Assembly (NCBI GenBank): GCA_023053545.1
Contig: JAKZAN010000110.1
Location: 1 to 64,000, forward strand
Direction: 5' to 3'
DNA from: Lepidurus packardi
Lineage: Eukaryota > Arthropoda > Branchiopoda > Notostraca > Triopsidae
Length of the DNA: 64,000 nucleotides
Numbering within the stretch: position 1 is the stretch's first letter; each line of letters begins with the position of its first letter. A program made the position numbers and the translations under genes. Under the pieces are notes generated by a model that worked only from the letters and a program-made list of their open reading frames with translations, ran no database searches and had not been told where the DNA came from. Positions 56,211 through 64,000 of the stretch are shown piece by piece.

Positions 56211-57692
56211 ATGGAGGACGAGAGTGTTCAGTCAAGCGATGATGAAATTATTATGGTTAGGAAAAAGGGTAAGGAGAAGGGCAGAGCAAAGGGAAAGTTA
56301 AAGGGAGGGGCAGAAAAGGTGGCAAACGATATGGAGGAAGAAGTTGGTACGGAGATGGAAGTAGCAGTAGGGGAACAACAGGAAGATGAAGATCAAGGCT
56401 GGAAAACGGCAAGGCCAAAAAAAAAGTTAAAGGGAAGGGGAGAAAAAGAGGTAAATGATACAGAGAAAGAGACAAGAACAGAGAAGATAGTATTAGTCGG
56501 GGAGAAAAGAGCGGGGTCTTTTTCTAGCCAAGACGAGGAAAAAAGGGAAAATGGAAAAGTAGAAGAGGGAAAGGATAAGCGGCCAGTGGTGGGGAAGCTG
56601 GCAGAGGACGGGAAAAATTTCAAGGAAGTCAGCCCTTTCGCTTTAGGAAAAGCGATTAAAAATCTGGGGATAACGGGAGTGGAGATTAGAGTAACCAATG
56701 GGGGGGAACTACTTTTTTTTACATCACAGCCGGAATTAGTATCGCAGTTATTGGCACTCAAAGTGATTGGACAATGGAAAGTAAATATGCGTATGGCAAG
56801 GCCTTTAATATTGCAGCACGGCATAATCAAAATATGGGGAACGTCCAAGGAAGAAATTTTGGATCAAAAGATTAAGGGATTATACTCAGTAAGAGCGCTA
56901 TACAGTGTGAGGGAGAAGGAGAAGATTGCAACGGGCTCCTACCATGTCACATTCGAAGGCAGTGTTTTACCTAGTCATCTGGAAGTCGGATACTTTAAAG
57001 TACCCGTGACACCATTTAAGCCGAAACCGATCAGATGTTACAGATGTCAAAGGTTCGGTCACGTAAGCTCAGTTTGCACGGCCAAGCAGCGCTGCGGATT
57101 CTGCGGGGACGACCACCGCATTGAAAGCTGCATGAGGAAGGCACAGGGAGTGATACCCTCATGCGCTAACTGCCGCGGCAGGCACTCGGCGGCAGATACA
57201 AAATGCGCCTTTTTTATAAGAGCAATGGAGGGCGGACAAAAGGGGGTACCAGGAAACCAAGAAAGTGTCAGCAACTCAGCAGAAAACCAAAAGAGCATTG
57301 AGAGTCACACGAGACAAGCCGAGACAATTGCGGATGAATCACCGCAAGCAAACGTGCAGTCACAAAGGCGGACATACAAGGAAATAGTCGCAGGGGGGAA
57401 AAAGAGCACGGCGGAGAACGAAGGCAATCAAGGACGACAGGAAGAAGAGACAAGAAGACAGGAAGACAAAAGGGCAGGAAGGCCAAAGGAGAGAGAAAGC
57501 CCGCATGAAGACAGGGCTAGAAGCAAGGATAAGGGGAAAGCCCTGATACAGAAAATTATTAGAAAAATTATACCAATAATAGTGAGTGAACATAGCTGGG
57601 AAGAAAAATGCAGGGAGATGGTAGCTTTGGTAAAAGAACTTATTAGTGGGGGAGACCTAATCACAGCAATGCTAGAATGGGGTGCCCTTTGA
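56211..57692 (+). CDS. LINE copy D ORF1 protein (493 aa)
   Basis: Its sequence is the same as ORF1 of copy C as far as I can read, including all residues that separate C from B. All three CCHC motifs and the 16-nt overlap with ORF2 are present. Confidence 0.9.
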   Translation: MEDESVQSSDDEIIMVRKKGKEKGRAKGKLKGGAEKVANDMEEEVGTEMEVAVGEQQEDEDQGWKTARPKKKLKGRGEKEVNDTEKETRTEKIVLVGEKRAGSFSSQDEEKRENGKVEEGKDKRPVVGKLAEDGKNFKEVSPFALGKAIKNLGITGVEIRVTNGGELLFFTSQPELVSQLLALKVIGQWKVNMRMARPLILQHGIIKIWGTSKEEILDQKIKGLYSVRALYSVREKEKIATGSYHVTFEGSVLPSHLEVGYFKVPVTPFKPKPIRCYRCQRFGHVSSVCTAKQRCGFCGDDHRIESCMRKAQGVIPSCANCRGRHSAADTKCAFFIRAMEGGQKGVPGNQESVSNSAENQKSIESHTRQAETIADESPQANVQSQRRTYKEIVAGGKKSTAENEGNQGRQEEETRRQEDKRAGRPKERESPHEDRARSKDKGKALIQKIIRKIIPIIVSEHSWEEKCREMVALVKELISGGDLITAMLEWGAL

Positions 57693-60600
57693 ACATCTTG
57701 ATGTGGAATGCCCGAAGCCTCAATCTGCATCTCAGCGGATTATGTGCATATATAAGCGAGATGCAGCAGACACCAGACGTAATATATATATGTGAAACAT
57801 GGATGAAAGAAGGGATGAAGGCAACAATTTTTGGATATGATTGCCACAGAAAAGACAGGACAGACCAAAGAGGAGGGGGCATTATGTTTTTCGTCAAACG
57901 GGGAATAGAAATTGAATGGGCGCCAATGAATTCTTTCACAGATGGTGTCTTGGAGATAGGGTGCGTAAAAGTAAAATGGGAAAACCAAATTATATATCTA
58001 GTCGGAATGTATTTGCAGGTACAAGCAGAGAAAAAAATAACCAAAGATGAATACAAATTTTATATGTCCCAGATTGGGTGTGACGAACAATGTCTTATGT
58101 TTGGTGATTTTAACTCCCACCATAATTTGTGGAACGGGGGAAATTTTAATGACTCCAGAGGGAACACTCTGTGTTCGTTTTTAGAAGAGTGGGAAAAATT
58201 ACTGCTAGCCTCCCCACAGGGCGTCGGCACGCATGTATCCGAGAGGGGTGCGATTACGACCATAGACCTGGTGTTTGCGTCAGCAAACATATATGACAAG
58301 GTAAGAGTCCGAACAGGGCCAATGCTACAGAGTGACCACCTACCTATTGTGATAGAAGTAGAAGGAAAAAAGGGGATGATGATAAGAGAAAGAACTCCGC
58401 GATGGGATTTTAAAAAAGCAAACTGGGTGGAATGGAGGCGAGAAATGGCGGAAGAAGACATAGAAGAGGGCGTTAGCTGTAGAAGGGTAGAAGAGAGATA
58501 TAAACGGTTTATTGACACGCTCATACAAATTACAAAAAAGCATGTCCCATTGAGAGAGGGAACAATTAGGGCGAAAGATACAGAAGGGGGCAAACGGAAA
58601 GGAAAGATAAGGAAACCATGGTGGGACGAGAATTGTAGCGAAGCAGTGAGTATTATGAGAACAAAATACAGAATACTGAAAAGAAGTCCCACCGCCGGAA
58701 ATCTTACAGATTACAAAAAAGCGAATTGCAAGAGAATAACGCAGGACAAAAAAAGATCCCACTGGAAACACAAGGTGGAGGGTTTAGGTAGTCAAACAAC
58801 AACTAAACAAATGTGGGAACTCATTAGAAAAATGGAAGGGACAACTACGAAAAATATAGAAGGGGAGGCTCTTTCTTCAGGGGGTCAGCTCATACAGCAA
58901 AACAAAGAAAAAGCGGAAATATTGGTGAAGCATTTCGCTAAGATTCAAAGCGAGAGCACAGAAACACACGCAACCGAAACGGAAGTCCTACAAATGCAAT
59001 ATGAAATAGACAGTATGATCTATGATAAAAACTGCACGGACGAATTTAGTAGACCCTTCTCAGAATGGGAAATAGAGGTTATTTTAAAAAAGACACCAAA
59101 GACGAGCCAAGGCAAAGATCTGGTCCACTACAACATGTTAGGAGAATTACCAAGAAACTGGAGGCGTGCTTTGAAAACTCTTTTTAATTATATATTGGAG
59201 AAGGGCACAGGACCTAAAGAATGGGGTAATGCAGTAGTTGTACCGATATTAAAACCAGGTAAAGACCCTAAGGAAATTAAATCATATAGGCCCATATCGT
59301 TAATATCATGCGTCGCCAAAGTGTTTGAAAGAGCACTAGTTAAAAGATTAAACTGGGTGTCCGAAAAAAGAGGATGGTACTCACCGATACAAACAGGGTT
59401 TAGAAGAGGACGTAGCACGATTGACCAGCTAGTCAGGCTGAACAACGAAGCGCACCGGGTATACAGAAGAGGAGAGGTCTTAATCGCGTTATTTATAGAT
59501 TTTACCGCAGCATTTGATTCAATTTGGATAGACAAACTTTTATATAAAATTGGTCAAAAAGGTGTAAAGGGTAAAATTTTAGGATTCTTGAAATATTTCT
59601 TAAATAACAGAACGATGGAAGTGAGAATCGGGAGCAGCAATTCCAATCAAAAAGAACTAAAAAGAGGAATCCCTCAGGGGTCGGTGATCAGCCCCTGGCT
59701 CTTTAACATGATGTTGTCAGACTTTCCAATAAAGGTTGGGGAAACAGGGGCTTCGCTCTATGCTGATGACGCAGGAATCTGGACCAGCGGGTTAGACTGT
59801 GACTCGGCGATGGGGAGAATGATAAATGTTGTAAGGGAAGTGGAAAAATGGTGTAAGGAGAACGGGCTGGAAATATCCACAGATAAAACGAAATATTTGG
59901 TAATTACAAGAAAACGTAAACCGGAGAGCAAAAATAAAATAAAAATCAATGGAAGCGAAATAGAAAGAGTGGAGAGCGCCAGATTCTTAGGGATTGTGTT
60001 CGATAGAAGACTTAGCTTCAATGAACAAGTAAAACAAATAAGAGAAAAGGGAATGAAGACTGCAGGTATTTTACACAAATTAGCGGGGAAGACTTGGGGG
60101 GGAGATATCAATATTTTACTCACGGTATACAAAAATCTTATTAGGTCGAAATTAGAATACGCTAGCTTCATATACAAGAACATTAACTCTAGGAAACTAG
60201 AGGTACTAGAAACGGTACAGAACAAATCATTAAGGATTATACTTGGAACAACGAAGACAACACCGATTGGGGTGCTGCATTGTGCCTCAGAAGTTTTATC
60301 ACTACAGAAAAGAAGAATTTTACTTGAACAAACATATTTTAACAGAATGACAGAATGTCACAGGAATGACCCCGTAGTAAAAGAGATAGTGGACAAGAAT
60401 TCCCTGTCTTGGGAAAGTGTGTCCGAAACGAAAAACAAAAACAATATACCTTATGTCATGCAAGGAGATTATTTTAAAAATTTGTTACCGCCCTGGGAAT
60501 TCAAAGGTCATCAGATAAAAACCACGATCCCGGGAAACAGCAAAGAAAAGTGCAATCAGCAAACAGTGCAAGAAGTTTTAATGTTTTTAGAGAAGGAGTA

Positions 60601-61480
60601 TGAAAATTTTAAACGGGTTTTTACGGACGGATCAAAAGATACTGAGGGAAACTCGGGATGCGGAGTTTACATGGAGGAAATGGGGGAGACAAGATCATAC
60701 GCATTAAACAAAGCAACGACAGTAATGGCTTCCGAATTGCACGCGATAATACAAGCGATAAGGTGGATTGAGGAAAAGGAGCCGGATAATTACGTCATAC
60801 TGACGGATTCAAAATCCGCAGCACAGCTGCTAGATAGCTGGGGGAACCGTTCATATTTTGGTCTTACACAAAGGATTCAAAACAAAATGAACGACTTAAG
60901 GACAGACGGGTACACAATAAGGATCCAGTGGTTGCCGGCACATAGAGGGATCAGGGGAAATGAAATGGCGGATGGAGCGGCAAAGGAAGGAAGGTTGACA
61001 GGGGAAGAAATTAATCACAAAACAACATGCCAGGAGCTGAAATCAATAACGAAAAGGAAAGTCGAAAAGGACTACATAGAAGAGATAAAGACAAGAACAG
61101 CACAAAAAATGGTTCAGAACACGTACCAGTTCGGGACCAACAAATGGATAAACAGCAGGAAAAGAAGAGAAGCCATTGTTTTACTACGAATAAGGTGTGG
61201 ACATGGGAGATTCCGGTCATGGCTACACCGCTTCAACATGACCGAAGATGACACATGTCGTTACTGTGAGGAGGAGGAAGAAAGCCCGGAACATTTGGTA
61301 ATGAGATGTGAGAAGTTTTCAGAACAAAGGGAGGAACTCAAGAAAAAACTAGAAGATAGTAAAATAGCCTGGAGATTCGAAACTATAACGGCACTGGAGG
61401 GCGGAAAGAAAGATCAGTACATAGCACAAAATTGTCTTTTAAAATATTTGAAAACAACCGATATCATAACAAACATATAA
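57677..61480 (+). CDS. LINE copy D ORF2 protein (1267 aa): AP endonuclease, RT, RNase H
   Basis: Intact frame, two residues shorter than in B and C because an AAAGCA/AAAGCG direct repeat lost 6 bp (DYKKAKANCKR has become DYKKANCKR), in the linker between endonuclease and RT. Through the RT it equals copy C. The RNase H region differs: NYVIL, GNRSYFG, KMNDLRT, TIRIQWLPA and EMADG instead of SYVIL, GSRSYFG, KMNHLRT, TIKIQWIPA and ETADG. The catalytic Asp, Glu, Asp and His residues are kept, as is the final CCHC. Confidence 0.92.
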   Translation: MGCPLNILMWNARSLNLHLSGLCAYISEMQQTPDVIYICETWMKEGMKATIFGYDCHRKDRTDQRGGGIMFFVKRGIEIEWAPMNSFTDGVLEIGCVKVKWENQIIYLVGMYLQVQAEKKITKDEYKFYMSQIGCDEQCLMFGDFNSHHNLWNGGNFNDSRGNTLCSFLEEWEKLLLASPQGVGTHVSERGAITTIDLVFASANIYDKVRVRTGPMLQSDHLPIVIEVEGKKGMMIRERTPRWDFKKANWVEWRREMAEEDIEEGVSCRRVEERYKRFIDTLIQITKKHVPLREGTIRAKDTEGGKRKGKIRKPWWDENCSEAVSIMRTKYRILKRSPTAGNLTDYKKANCKRITQDKKRSHWKHKVEGLGSQTTTKQMWELIRKMEGTTTKNIEGEALSSGGQLIQQNKEKAEILVKHFAKIQSESTETHATETEVLQMQYEIDSMIYDKNCTDEFSRPFSEWEIEVILKKTPKTSQGKDLVHYNMLGELPRNWRRALKTLFNYILEKGTGPKEWGNAVVVPILKPGKDPKEIKSYRPISLISCVAKVFERALVKRLNWVSEKRGWYSPIQTGFRRGRSTIDQLVRLNNEAHRVYRRGEVLIALFIDFTAAFDSIWIDKLLYKIGQKGVKGKILGFLKYFLNNRTMEVRIGSSNSNQKELKRGIPQGSVISPWLFNMMLSDFPIKVGETGASLYADDAGIWTSGLDCDSAMGRMINVVREVEKWCKENGLEISTDKTKYLVITRKRKPESKNKIKINGSEIERVESARFLGIVFDRRLSFNEQVKQIREKGMKTAGILHKLAGKTWGGDINILLTVYKNLIRSKLEYASFIYKNINSRKLEVLETVQNKSLRIILGTTKTTPIGVLHCASEVLSLQKRRILLEQTYFNRMTECHRNDPVVKEIVDKNSLSWESVSETKNKNNIPYVMQGDYFKNLLPPWEFKGHQIKTTIPGNSKEKCNQQTVQEVLMFLEKEYENFKRVFTDGSKDTEGNSGCGVYMEEMGETRSYALNKATTVMASELHAIIQAIRWIEEKEPDNYVILTDSKSAAQLLDSWGNRSYFGLTQRIQNKMNDLRTDGYTIRIQWLPAHRGIRGNEMADGAAKEGRLTGEEINHKTTCQELKSITKRKVEKDYIEEIKTRTAQKMVQNTYQFGTNKWINSRKRREAIVLLRIRCGHGRFRSWLHRFNMTEDDTCRYCEEEEESPEHLVMRCEKFSEQREELKKKLEDSKIAWRFETITALEGGKKDQYIAQNCLLKYLKTTDIITNI

Positions 61481-61660
61481 GTACACAGAGGAAATATCAG
61501 TGAATATGTGGAAAAATCAAAAAGAATAGAAGAAGAAAAAAAAAAAAAAAAAAAAAAAAAGAGAGAAAAGGAAAAAAAAAAACAGAAAGCCGAAGACGGT
61601 AATGCGACGCGAACGCGACGTTGGCCGTCTTAAAAAACCAAAAAACAAACAAACAAAACA
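61481..61660 (+). other. 3'UTR and tail of LINE copy D, with terminal hairpin
   Basis: It has a longer internal A run than B and C, with the hairpin at 61593-61631. The tail is shorter and ends CAAACAAAAC before the target duplication. Confidence 0.85.
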
Positions 61661-61674
61661 AACATGCCAGGAGC
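61661..61674. repeat. 14-bp target-site duplication, right copy, of the B-C-D array
   Basis: AACATGCCAGGAGC, identical to 43868-43881, lies between the tail of copy D and the resumed coding sequence of copy A (CTGAAATCAATAACG). Confidence 0.88.
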
Positions 61675-62117
61675 TGAAATCAATAACGAAAAGGAAAATC
61701 GAAAAGGACTACATAGAAGAAATAAAGACAAGAACAGCACAAAAATTGGTCCAGAACACGTACCAGTTCGGGACCAACAAATGGATAAACAGCAGGAAAA
61801 GAAGAGAAGCCATTGTTTTACTACGAATAAGGTGTGGACATGGGAGATTCCGGTCATGGCTACACCGCTTCAACATGACCGAAGATGACACATGTCGTTA
61901 CTGTGAGGAGGAGGAAGAAAGCCCGGAACATTTAGTTATGAGATGTGAGAAGTTTTCAGAACAAAGGGAGGAACTCAAGAAAAAACTAGAAGATAGTAAA
62001 ATAGCCTGGAGATTCGAAACTATAACGGCACTGGAAGGCGGAAAGAAAGATCAGTACATAGCACAAAATTGTCTTTTAAAATATTTGAAAACAACCGATA
62101 TCATAACAAACATATAA
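61675..62117 (+). pseudogene. LINE copy A: C-terminal end of ORF2
   Basis: It carries the final about 147 residues of ORF2 including the CCHC (CRYC...H...C) and ending ITNI. It has KIEKDY and AQKLVQ where B, C and D have KVEKDY and AQKMVQ, consistent with the more diverged copy A. An open frame starts upstream at 61602 in the copy D 3'UTR, but that start is an artefact of the junction. An independent 5'-truncated insertion would look similar. The exact 14-bp duplication and the frame continuity with 43881 make the copy A reading better. Confidence 0.82.
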
Positions 62118-62207
62118 GTACACAGAGGAAATATCAGTGAATATGTGAAAAAATAAAAAAGAAGAGAAGAAGAAAAAAAAACAAAAAAAAAAAAAAAAAA
62201 AAACAGA
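62118..62207 (+). other. 3'UTR remnant of LINE copy A, joined to CT satellite
   Basis: It is similar to the other 3'UTRs up to the A run, then reads CAGAA and stops. In B, C and D this word continues into the terminal hairpin. The hairpin and tail are absent and CT satellite follows at once. Confidence 0.75.
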
Positions 62208-62496
62208 ACCTGACCTCACTTGACCTTACTTGACCTCACCTGACCTCACCTGACCTCACCTCACTTGACCTTACTTGACCTCTCCTGACCTCACCTGAAC
62301 TCACCTGACCTCACTTGACTTGACCTCACCTGACCTCACCTCAGTTGACCTTACTTGACCTCACCTGACCTGACCTCACTTGACCCTACTTGACCTCACC
62401 TGACCTCACTTGACCTTACTTGACCTCACCTGACCTCACCTGAACTCACCTGACCTCACCTGACCTCACCTCACTTGACCTTACTTGACCTTGACC
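62208..62496. repeat. CT satellite block 28 (289 bp)
   Basis: It is made of pentamers in unbroken 5-bp phase, including the CCCTA and CCTCT variants, and ends in the usual TGACCTTGACC border. Confidence 0.9.
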
Positions 62497-64000
62497 ATAA
62501 ATTACTTATTTAATTAATGAATTACTGATTTAGTTCATGAATTACTGACTTAATTAATGAATTGCGGACTTAATTTAATTAATTACGGTTTTAAGTAATG
62601 AATTATTGACTTAATTAAATAATTACTGACATAATTTATTAATTAATGACTTAATTCATGATATACTGACTTAATTAATAAATTACTGTCTTAATTATTT
62701 AATTAATTACGGACGTAATTAATGAATTACTGACTAAATTAAATAATTACTGACTTATTTTATTAATTAATGTCTAAATTCATGATATACTGACTTAATT
62801 AATTAATTACGGACTTAATTCATGAATAAATGACTTAATTCATGGATTACTGACTTAATTAATAAATTACCGACTTATTTAATGATTACGGACTTAGATA
62901 TACAATTACGGACTTAATTAAATAATTACGAACTTAATTCATGAATTATTGACTTAATTCATGAATTATTGACTTAATTCATGAATTACTGACTTAATTC
63001 ATGAATTACTGACTTAGTTAATGAATTACTGACTTAATTCATGAATTACTTACTTAATTCATGTATTACTGACCTAATTCAGTAATTTCTGACTTAATTC
63101 ATGAATTACTGACTTAATTCACGAATTACTGACTTAATTATAGAATTACTGACTTAATTAATGAATTACTGAATTAATTCATGAATTACTTACTTAATTC
63201 ATGAATTAATGACTTAATTCATGAATTTCTGACTTAATTCATGAATTACGGACTTAATTCATGAATAACTTACTTAATTCATGAATTACTGACTTAATTC
63301 ATGAATTACTTACTTAATTCATGTATTACTGACTTAATTCATGAATTACTGACTAAATTCATGAATTACTGACTTAATTCATGAATTACTGACTTAATTC
63401 CTGAATTACTAACTTAGCTCATGAATTACTGACTTAATTCCTGAATTACTGACTTAATTCCTGAATTACTGACTTAATTCATGAATTACTGACTTAATTC
63501 ATGAATTACTGACTTAATTCATGAATTACTGACTTAATTAATGAATTACTGACTTAGATAAAATAATTACTGACTTAATTCATGAATTACTGACTTAATT
63601 ACTGAATTACGGACTTAGATAAATAATTACGGACTTAAGTCATGAATTACTGACTTGATTCATGAATTACTGACTTAATTCATGTATTACTGACCTAATT
63701 CAGGAATTACTGACTTAATTAATGAATTACTGACTTAATTAATTAATTACTGACTTAATTAATGAATTACTGAATTAATTCATGAATTACTTACTTAATT
63801 CATGAATTAATGACTTAATTCATGAATTTCTGACTTAATTCATGAATTACGGACTTAATTCATGAATAACTTACTTAATTCATGAATTACTGACTTAATT
63901 CATGAATTACTTACTTAATTCATGTATTACTGACTTAATTCATGAATTACTGACTTAATTCATGAATTACTGACTTAATTCATGAATTACTGACTTAATT
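62497..64000. repeat. AT satellite block 28, longest in the window (at least 1504 bp, runs off the end)
   Basis: The first about 450 bp follow the class b/c pattern. From about 62940 on it turns into a nearly pure array of the 20-bp unit AATTACTGACTTAATTCATG, with single-base variants and an internal higher-order repeat of about 601-621 bp (63061 matches 63682, and 63221 matches 63822). The conserved right edge is not reached. No gene is visible. Confidence 0.88.

Larger units (their letters stand above)
56130..61660 (+). mobile_element. LINE copy D: promoterless tandem copy with a distinct 3' end
   Basis: It has the same 5' junction as copy C. Up to about 60607 it is almost identical to C, apart from a 6-bp deletion near 58718 and a few substitutions. 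From about 60608 to the stop it carries many extra differences, several shared with copy A. Its tail is followed directly by the 14-bp target duplication, so this 3' end is the one that was originally inserted into copy A. Confidence 0.9.
39727..62207 (+). mobile_element. LINE copy A: old I/LOA-like element, internally deleted and interrupted twice
   Basis: I interpret three separate pieces as one element: 39727-43086, 43647-43881 and 61675-62207. It keeps a 5'UTR, most of ORF1, the RT from the TGFRRGR-like motif onward, RNase H and the C-terminal region. Its first interruption is a 545-bp inverted relative, its second the 17.8-kb B-C-D array. Each is bounded by a perfect target duplication, and the coding frame continues across both once they are ignored. 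The 3' end stops at CAGAA, a short motif that in B-D lies just before the terminal hairpin, and goes straight into CT satellite. The hairpin and tail are therefore missing. No target duplication of A itself is visible. Confidence 0.85.

Noticed and set aside
43882-61660. A pure assembly artefact as explanation for the B-C-D tandem
   Set aside because: The copies carry distinct substitutions, a 6-bp deletion and a different 3' end in D, so at least three real units are likely. The exact copy number still needs spanning reads.
46583-61891. The many minus-strand and alternative-frame ORFs inside ORF1 and ORF2 (for example 210, 155, 151 and 145 codons)
   Set aside because: They are shadows of the A-rich, stop-poor complementary strand, with no domain recognised.
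61602-62117. 171-codon frame as a separate gene or separate truncated LINE
   Set aside because: It starts in the 3'UTR of copy D and crosses the 14-bp target duplication. The coding part is the end of copy A.
1-64000. tRNA, rRNA, snRNA or host protein genes
   Set aside because: No cloverleaf, rRNA core motif or non-transposon protein domain was seen on either strand.

Overview
The window is repetitive eukaryotic heterochromatin with no host gene visible. It looks arthropod, most likely insect. The reasons are a BEL/Pao LTR retrotransposon, I/LOA-like non-LTR retrotransposons whose 5' ends carry the Inr + DPE promoter typical of insect jockey/I elements, and a pentanucleotide satellite of the form CYTNA that resembles the insect telomere motifs TTAGG (CCTAA) and TCAGG (CCTGA). 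The host assignment is inference; species and order cannot be read from the sequence.

Layout. 1-33208 is a composite satellite in which two unrelated simple-repeat families alternate: C-rich blocks (CT) made of 5-bp units and AT-rich blocks (AT) built mostly on a 20-bp unit with near-dyad symmetry. I count 26 AT blocks here. All share the same left and right edge sequences and fall into a few length classes (236, 450, about 574, 549, 718, 979 bp, usually differing within a class by 20 bp). Every complete CT block has a length equal to 4 modulo 5. Modules are organised in higher-order repeats: a three-module unit of about 5.3 kb on the left and a two-module unit of 2227 bp at 24.6-29.0 kb. 33209-39168 is a complete BEL/Pao element on the minus strand, with apparently identical 303-bp LTRs, a 5-bp target duplication and one open 1767-codon polyprotein. 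39253-39726 is a cut satellite block.

39727-62207 is a nest of non-LTR elements. I read it as one old copy (A) of a two-ORF, RNase H-bearing element that carries an in-frame 1.7-kb deletion fusing ORF1 to the reverse transcriptase. A is interrupted twice: by a 545-bp inverted 5'-truncated relative (15-bp target duplication) and by a 17.8-kb head-to-tail array of three copies, B-C-D (14-bp target duplication). B has two 584-bp 5'UTR monomers, each with its own Inr/DPE promoter. C and D lack the monomer and begin at the same base. B, C and D all retain intact ORF1 and ORF2. The last 3' piece, at 61661-62207, is the missing end of A. 62208-64000 returns to satellite and ends in an unusually long AT array that runs off the window.

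How the parts work together: ORF1 (RNA-binding, CCHC) and ORF2 (AP endonuclease, RT, RNase H) would form the retrotransposition particle. The 3'UTR hairpin and A/C-rich tail are the probable template end. The array order and junctions suggest self-insertion into the tail followed by unequal crossing-over. Host functions cannot be read from this window.
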